Shown one piece after another: positions 59,235 through 64,000 of a stretch of DNA of 64,000 nucleotides. Each line of letters starts with the position of its first letter. The stretch's first letter is position 1. Source of the stretch: CAZAQV01 sp964487255 (GTDB lineage: Bacteria > Myxococcota_A > Polyangia > Polyangiales > CAZAQV01); contig CAZAQV010000002.1 of assembly GCA_964487255.1 (NCBI GenBank), positions 124,001 to 188,000 of the forward strand, read 5' to 3'. The notes beneath the pieces are model-generated. The model saw only the letters and a list, made by a program, of their open reading frames with translations. It did no database searches and was not told the origin of the DNA. The position numbers and the translations under genes were made by a program.

Positions 59235-60851
59235 GTGTCCGACGCCCGCCACAGGTTTGGTAGCTACGTACTCGGACCACGCCTTGGCGTGGGCGGAATG
59301 GCGGCCGCGTACGAGGCCCTTCGGCACGGACCCGGCGGCTTCGAGCAGAAAGTATGCCTCAAGCGCGTGCTCCCGGTGTACCGCGATGACCCAGACTTCC
59401 GTCGCCTGTTCATGCGCGAAGCAAAGATCGCCGCCTCGCTTCGGCACAGCAACATCGTCGGCGTGATCGACTTCGGTGAAGTCGACGGCGAGCCGTATCT
59501 CGCCCTCGAACTCATTGATGGACTCGACCTTCGCACCGTCACGCGCGCGCAAGACGGCAGACGTCTTCCTGTCGATGAGGTGTTGCTGGTTGCCATCGAA
59601 CTTGCACGCGCCCTTGAGTACGCACACAACGTTCGACACCCGGGCGGAACCGGAGTGCTGCATCGAGACATCTCGCCTTCCAATGTACTCGTCTCCGTAT
59701 CGGGAGAGGTCAAGCTCGGCGATTTTGGCATCGCGAAGTTGATGGGAAGCGCGGGGGCAACAGCCAGCGCAGCCGTGCGCGGGAAGCTGTCCTATCTCGC
59801 GCCGGAGACGGCAGAGGGCGATGCCGTCGACGTTCGCGCCGACATCTTTGCGCTCGGCGTGATGCTCTACGAGCTGTGCCACGGTCATCGCCCGTTCGAC
59901 GGCAGCAACGACTCGCAAACGTTCGCCGCCATCCAGACCGGAGAAGCGCGCCCGTGGGAACTCGAAGCGGGTCCGCCAGGGCTCGAAGCTCTCGTCTACT
60001 CGATGATCGCCCGCGACCCGAACGCGCGCCCTAAAAGTGCAGAGGCGCTGCTCGAAGCGTTGACGAACGTGCGAAAGGCGCTCCCGGACTACGGTGACCT
60101 TGGCCCTCGCCGGGCTCTCGGCGCGCGCGTGCGTGCACGCATTGCCACGCGTACGACCGAGAGCGAAGAGCGACGCACCGAAGCGCTTCGAATGGACGAC
60201 CCAGGCCAAGCTCCGACCGCAGCGCCTGCCGCACACGCACGACGCGCTGGCGCGGACGAGCCCACAAAGACGCAACTGGCCTCGGCGAGCGCCGAAACCG
60301 TTGAGCCGCATGCTGCGCACACCGACACCCACGATCGAGCGACGCACCTCTTGGACACTGTAGTGAACACCGCGGAATCGTCGTCTAACTTCCAACGCTG
60401 GCTGTGGCCCGCGCTCGTCGCGGCCGCACTGCTCTTGGTGGGCTCCTTGTTTGCTTTCACGGGCAGCGAGGACACGCCTCTTGCAACACAGCAGACAGAG
60501 CACTCGCCACTGATAACCGCGACAACACCCATGTCCAACGCACCGACTACGAGGGCCAAGGCTAGAAACGAAGCTCCTGCATCGAACACACGCGATGCGG
60601 GCGAGGCGCCTGACGCAAGTCAGGACGCTCAGCGCGAGCTGCCCGCCGAGGGTCGAGTCCACGTCACGGTGGTACCCTGGGGAAACATTTGGATCGACGG
60701 AACCCGTCGAGGCCGTGCGCCGCGATGGGTCACGCTCAAGCCGGGCGCACACCGCATTGCCGGCGGTCGCGCTGCGATCGAAAAGACCCGCAACGTGCGC
60801 GTGCGGGGAGGAAAGAGCCGCCGCGTCATCATCGACCTAGGAGCCCCATGA
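59235..60851 (+). CDS. Ser/Thr protein kinase with C-terminal PEGA domain
   Basis: The 538-residue protein has an N-terminal kinase domain (P-loop LGVGGMAAAYEA at about 17-28, Lys43, HRDISPSNVLVS at 143-154, DFGIAKL at 163-169), an Ala/Thr-rich linker, one membrane helix (WLWPALVAAALLLVGSLFAF, about 388-407), a disordered stretch and a PEGA-like domain (VHVTVVPWGNIWIDGTRRGR, about 477-536). The kinase is cytoplasmic and the PEGA domain periplasmic. The P-loop has Ala where Ser/Gly is usual, but catalytic residues are intact. It is the first gene of a three-gene unit with ATGA overlaps. Confidence 0.9.
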   Translation: MSDARHRFGSYVLGPRLGVGGMAAAYEALRHGPGGFEQKVCLKRVLPVYRDDPDFRRLFMREAKIAASLRHSNIVGVIDFGEVDGEPYLALELIDGLDLRTVTRAQDGRRLPVDEVLLVAIELARALEYAHNVRHPGGTGVLHRDISPSNVLVSVSGEVKLGDFGIAKLMGSAGATASAAVRGKLSYLAPETAEGDAVDVRADIFALGVMLYELCHGHRPFDGSNDSQTFAAIQTGEARPWELEAGPPGLEALVYSMIARDPNARPKSAEALLEALTNVRKALPDYGDLGPRRALGARVRARIATRTTESEERRTEALRMDDPGQAPTAAPAAHARRAGADEPTKTQLASASAETVEPHAAHTDTHDRATHLLDTVVNTAESSSNFQRWLWPALVAAALLLVGSLFAFTGSEDTPLATQQTEHSPLITATTPMSNAPTTRAKARNEAPASNTRDAGEAPDASQDAQRELPAEGRVHVTVVPWGNIWIDGTRRGRAPRWVTLKPGAHRIAGGRAAIEKTRNVRVRGGKSRRVIIDLGAP

Positions 60852-62548
60852 AGTTGTTCCAGTTCGTTGCCCTCGTCGGCATGGGATTGCTCGGCTCAAC
60901 CGCCCATGCCGAAGAGCGCTTGGTGGTCGGAGTTACTGCGGGTGGCACCGCCGTCGGCGAGGCCGAGCTCAAAGCGCTCGAGGATGCGCTTGAAAAAGAG
61001 GGCCTGGTACCCCTACCCCGCAATGTCGCCCATGTCCGGTTCTTGCGTCATGTGTCGAAGCCCGCACCCGAGTTCCACCGACACGAACTCGACAGCTTGC
61101 CCCAACTCACGGACTCGGCGCTACACAACTTGGCTCGCGGACGCTACGGCGTGGCCAAAAAAGAACTCTCAGAGGCGATGGAGATCGGTGACCGCGGCCT
61201 GCTCACTATCGCGCGTGAAGAACAGCGCGCAAAACAAATCTTCGACGCGTGCCTGTACTTGGTGCGCGCACATTGGGAGGTCGGTCGCCACGACCAAGCG
61301 CGTGAGCAGGCGCTTCGTTGTCGTCGTCTGTTTCCCGACCTGCTCCCTACCAGCCATCAGAAACACACCCCCGAGGTGCGCACCTTGATGCGAGAGGCCG
61401 ACGAACAGCTCTCGCATGGACCACGTGGTGCACTGCGCGTGACGAGTTCGCCCGCCGGGTGCGTGATGCGCCTGGGCGGCATTAAGATGGGTACGACCCC
61501 GGTGGTCGTGGAGGATTTGGCCTCGCAGACCTACCGCGTGCAAGTCGAGTGTGGACCCGAAGGTCGCGCCCACCATGCACGCGTGTACGCCGTCCCGGTC
61601 AATGAGCAAACCTCCGAACTGCACGTCGATGTTTCTCTCGACGAAGCACTCGCGCCTCCCGGAGAAACAGAGAGCACACATCTTTCGCTTCGCTACGACT
61701 CCCCCGACGACGCACAGAATCACATGGCGGCGCATGCCAGGGCCATCCTGGAGGGTCTTCGATACGACGAGCTTTGGTTGGTAGGAGCGTTTGAAGGTGT
61801 TCTGGTCGTCGCACGTGCCACACGCGACGGCATGATGAGTGAACCCATCGGCCCCGTCGCAGACGCGCATCCACTCTCGGAGTACGTCCGCGCAGTGCGC
61901 GCCCTGGCGAACGCCAAAATCGAGTCCGCTCCCGCAACGACCGCGACGGTCGAGGTAGTCCAAGGCAAACAACGCTTGACGGCGACTGACGACGGCCTGA
62001 GTCCCGCAAGCATCGCAGGCATCAGCCTACTCGGCGCGGGCGTGGCCGCCGTTGGCATGGGCTGGGGGCTGCACTTCGAGCGCGCGAGCGCAGGCGACCA
62101 ATGGGCGATGCTCAGCGATCCTGCACACCCCGAATACCTCACTCGCCAACAGGCCTGGCTCGACAAGCGCTGGACGGGTTGGCTAATCGGTGGAGTGGGA
62201 TCGATCTCGGCGTCCCTCGGTGCGGGGCTGCTCGCAAGCCGCCTCGAAGGTCCTGACTGGTGGACGTGGGCGCTGGGCGGAGTCGGGCTGGTGCTCGGCG
62301 GATGGGGCGTCATCGACATAACGGGAGGCGCGATCTGTGATCCAGCCGTGGGCACATTCTCGGACGTTTGTGTCCGCGATGAGCAGGCTATCGGCCGGGG
62401 GCTACTGCTGACGTCGACCGGCTTACCGCTCGTGAGCTTCGCGCTATCTGCCGCGCTGTTCTCAGGCGCCGACGAGCAACGCGGAACGCAAGTTTCTTTG
62501 GAAATGAGCCAGACTCGCGCGATGCTCCGGCTCGGAGGCTTTCTATGA
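60848..62548 (+). CDS. Exported PEGA-domain protein
   Basis: ATG 60848 overlaps the kinase stop by 4 bp and starts a signal peptide (LFQFVALVGMGLLGSTAHA). The 566-residue product has a helical TPR-like region (about 85-180), a PEGA-like beta unit (GALRVTSSPAGCVMRLGGIK to HVDVSLDEAL, about 197-275), and three hydrophobic segments in the last third (AGISLLGAGVAAVGMGWGLH, LIGGVGSISASLGAGLLASR, LALSAALFSG). It is probably an inner-membrane protein facing the periplasm, near the PEGA tail of the preceding kinase. Function unknown. Confidence 0.75.
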   Translation: MKLFQFVALVGMGLLGSTAHAEERLVVGVTAGGTAVGEAELKALEDALEKEGLVPLPRNVAHVRFLRHVSKPAPEFHRHELDSLPQLTDSALHNLARGRYGVAKKELSEAMEIGDRGLLTIAREEQRAKQIFDACLYLVRAHWEVGRHDQAREQALRCRRLFPDLLPTSHQKHTPEVRTLMREADEQLSHGPRGALRVTSSPAGCVMRLGGIKMGTTPVVVEDLASQTYRVQVECGPEGRAHHARVYAVPVNEQTSELHVDVSLDEALAPPGETESTHLSLRYDSPDDAQNHMAAHARAILEGLRYDELWLVGAFEGVLVVARATRDGMMSEPIGPVADAHPLSEYVRAVRALANAKIESAPATTATVEVVQGKQRLTATDDGLSPASIAGISLLGAGVAAVGMGWGLHFERASAGDQWAMLSDPAHPEYLTRQQAWLDKRWTGWLIGGVGSISASLGAGLLASRLEGPDWWTWALGGVGLVLGGWGVIDITGGAICDPAVGTFSDVCVRDEQAIGRGLLLTSTGLPLVSFALSAALFSGADEQRGTQVSLEMSQTRAMLRLGGFL

Positions 62549-63507
62549 GACCGCTTAGCGCATGTCTGTTCTGCTGTGTCGCGTTCGCAACGTCCGCCGA
62601 GCTTGCGACGGCGCAAGTGCCCGAGGGGACGGTGGTGACGCTCGCGCCCGGGGGTGACGCGCCCGAGACCGAACGCGAAGCTGCGCTTCGCACGCTTGAG
62701 CAAAGCATTGTCAGCTCCGACCTCAACCCGGTCTTTGTGGCTGCTCTTGCATCGGTGGTCGGAGACAAAGGGCTCGCCACCTGTTCGGAAAGTGACTGTG
62801 CGCTGCGGGCCGCCACACAGACGAACGCACTTGCGATCGCAGGCGTCAGCGTTTGGCAAAAGGGCCGTTCGCGTAAACAAACAACGATCACCATCACTTG
62901 GCGTGACCTGATGACTCCGAACGCTGAAGAGCAGTTCACCGACATCCCGCTCATCGGCAGCCTGAGCATCGATGAAGCAGTGGCCTCCGGTGTTGCGAAG
63001 TTTATCGCGCAAGATGACGATACCGTGCTGGTGTCGATCGACTCCGACCCACAGGGCGCCGCAGCCACCATCGACGGAAAGCCATTGGGCAAGACGCCGC
63101 TCGAGGTGAAGCTCAAGCCGGGCGGTCATGAACTCACGCTGATGCTCGATGACCGTTACCAACCGTCGCGCCAGGCCATCATGGTCGCGGTCACGAGTAC
63201 GCGTTTCGAGGTGCCACTTGAGCGCAAGGTCGAGCTGGTGACGCCGACCGAGTCTGTCGACGAGCCGGGCGAGGCATCCAGCTCACTCAACACCATCGTC
63301 GGTGCCGCGCTACTCGTCGCAGGCGCCGGCATGATGGCCTACGGCGTCTATGCGCTTAGCGTCGATGGGGATACGCGGCTCACCTCCGAAGACGGCGAAC
63401 AAGAGTGGAAAGTGCGCAACACGGCGGGGCTCGGAGTGGGCTTCGTCATCGCAGGCGGTCTAAGCGCAGCTGCCGGGGGCCTATTGTCTTTTTCGCAGCC
63501 GTTTTGA
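62545..63507 (+). CDS. Exported PEGA-domain protein
   Basis: ATG 62545 overlaps the preceding stop by 4 bp. The 320-residue product has a signal peptide (LFCCVAFATSAELATAQ), an N-terminal domain with a CSESDC pair (cysteines about 80-85, likely disulfide) resembling the TolB-like/caspase-cleaved receptor domain seen ahead of PEGA in myxobacteria, and a PEGA domain (VLVSIDSDPQGAAATIDGKP to ALERKVEL region, about 170-235). It ends with two helices (TIVGAALLVAGAGMMAYGVY, VGFVIAGGLSAAAGGLLSF). It is the last gene of the kinase-PEGA-PEGA unit. Confidence 0.78.
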   Translation: MRPLSACLFCCVAFATSAELATAQVPEGTVVTLAPGGDAPETEREAALRTLEQSIVSSDLNPVFVAALASVVGDKGLATCSESDCALRAATQTNALAIAGVSVWQKGRSRKQTTITITWRDLMTPNAEEQFTDIPLIGSLSIDEAVASGVAKFIAQDDDTVLVSIDSDPQGAAATIDGKPLGKTPLEVKLKPGGHELTLMLDDRYQPSRQAIMVAVTSTRFEVPLERKVELVTPTESVDEPGEASSSLNTIVGAALLVAGAGMMAYGVYALSVDGDTRLTSEDGEQEWKVRNTAGLGVGFVIAGGLSAAAGGLLSFSQPF

Positions 63508-63813
63508 CTAGGTGTCTTCGAGGTCCAAAAGGCGCTGCTCGTGGTCGTCCACTCGTGCGCGAATCGCACCGCTTTGTACGACCAAGCCCTTGAGTTCAAG
63601 CACAGCGCCAGCCACGTCTTTGATCTCGGTTGAGATGCGAATCTCCATGTGCCGAAGATGCTGCCGTAACGCCGACCGCTCCTGCGCGGCATGCTCAAGC
63701 CCTTGGCCGTTCGTTTCAACCTGCATTCGGACATCGGCCACGTCTTTACGGACATCGGCCACGTCTTTACGGACCTCTTGCAGCAGACGAATTGTGTGGT
63801 TCTCGACTGTCAT
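63508..63813 (-). CDS. Small coiled-coil protein
   Basis: A 101-residue, fully helical cytoplasmic protein with a good Shine-Dalgarno (AAGGAG) before ATG 63813. It contains heptad-like repeats (VRKDVADVRKDVADVR), Gln/Glu/Arg-rich stretches and ends RVDDHEQRLLDLEDT, typical of short coiled-coil trimer or tetramer formers. The heptad repeat is a DNA duplication of 21 bp. Function unknown; it begins one base after the stop of the convergent PEGA gene. Confidence 0.68.
   Translation of the reverse strand: MTVENHTIRLLQEVRKDVADVRKDVADVRMQVETNGQGLEHAAQERSALRQHLRHMEIRISTEIKDVAGAVLELKGLVVQSGAIRARVDDHEQRLLDLEDT
63729..63770. repeat. Perfect 21-bp tandem duplication encoding one coiled-coil heptad
   Basis: The 21-bp unit GACATCGGCCACGTCTTTAC plus one G is present twice in tandem. 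It corresponds to exactly seven codons (VRKDVAD), so gain or loss of a unit would change coiled-coil length by one heptad without a frameshift. Confidence 0.75.
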
Positions 63814-64000
63814 GTTGGCGTTCTCCTTATTGTAGCACTACGTGTCTCCATCACTGCAACGCCGAGGCCAGCTGCTTTTCTCAATCATTCTCAACTTAGT
63901 CTCGGTCTTTACGCCAGACTCGCTCGCCAGGGAAACGCCACATGGCGAACCGTCTGCGCGCGTGAAGGCGTGAGCCACCTGCTTTCGCCAGAGCTTGGCG
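63814..64000. other. Window end; no supported gene
   Basis: Beyond the Shine-Dalgarno of the coiled-coil gene I see only short open frames that run off the edge. One minus-strand frame (AKLWRKQVAHAFTRADG and onward) is open to the end for about 50 codons and could be the 3' end of a gene outside the window, but nothing recognisable supports it. Confidence 0.3.

Noticed and set aside
59160..60752. 530-codon open frame on the minus strand
   Set aside because: It lies antisense to the Ser/Thr kinase gene, whose motifs are complete; the minus product is Arg/Cys-rich without domain logic. High-GC antisense artefact.
61720..63162. 480-codon open frame on the minus strand
   Set aside because: It covers two PEGA genes that have signal peptides and ATGA coupling; the minus product shows no recognisable motif.

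Overview
The window looks like chromosomal DNA of a GC-rich myxobacterium (Myxococcota, perhaps Sandaracinaceae/Polyangiales-like). I base this on gene content: Ser/Thr kinases with PEGA tails, AgmX/PglI C-terminal domains, MopE-type and Cys-rich-repeat lipoproteins, a MshEN-domain protein, PilZ, PrkA and a TamB-Omp85 pair. No rRNA, CRISPR or prophage was seen. Taxonomy below phylum is a guess.

Layout. 1-9.7 kb: end of a DUF4340 gene, a pseudogene cluster (RCC1-repeat remnant plus a frameshifted conserved gene), small Cys-rich secreted proteins, DUF420, prmA-rsmE, a MshEN protein, an AgmX-type protein and PilZ. 9.8-17.4 kb: orphan histidine kinase, MopE-like lipoprotein, TPR/PEGA protein, prkA and a PIN-PhoH ATPase. 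17.5-22.3 kb: a RAYT (REP-associated tyrosine transposase), a duplicated-domain lipoprotein, DUF1704 peptidase, coaD-rsmD-DUF1285. 22.4-32.2 kb: tamB, a long BamA/TamA-like protein, DUF4442, tRNA-Ile(GAT) and an M17 aminopeptidase. 32.3-40.7 kb: accessory region with an IS91-like remnant, an overlapping nucleotidyltransferase module, three paralogous outer-membrane-like proteins, an APC permease and a Cys-rich lipoprotein. 40.9-46.9 kb: transketolase and a coupled FadL-type porin / anthraniloyl-CoA monooxygenase-type pair. 48.2-52.5 kb: the rplY, pth, rpsF-rpsR-rplI-dnaB block. 52.7-64 kb: lipoprotein, pseudogene, kinase, ctaA, OPT transporter, SDR, and a kinase-PEGA-PEGA operon.

The most unusual feature is a dispersed family of about 12 intergenic hairpin elements, each roughly 75-130 bp. 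The core is a stem-loop, typically TGTGC-TANNT-GCACA, whose stem sequence changes between copies while pairing is kept. The ends resemble GATGAGCG and GAAGAGCCATC. Several copies abut gene ends so closely that they form the stop codon. One lies in frame inside the anthraniloyl-CoA monooxygenase-type gene and encodes its interdomain linker. Two interrupt the IS91-like transposase remnant, and two bracket the DUF4442 gene in direct orientation. The RAYT gene is a natural candidate for having mobilised them, but that link is inference.

A second structural feature is a roughly 120-nt inverted repeat that begins at the base next to the 3' end of tRNA-Ile. Broken genes at 669-1431, 2056-2751, 33133-33863 and 53059-53345 show continuing gene decay in the accessory stretches.
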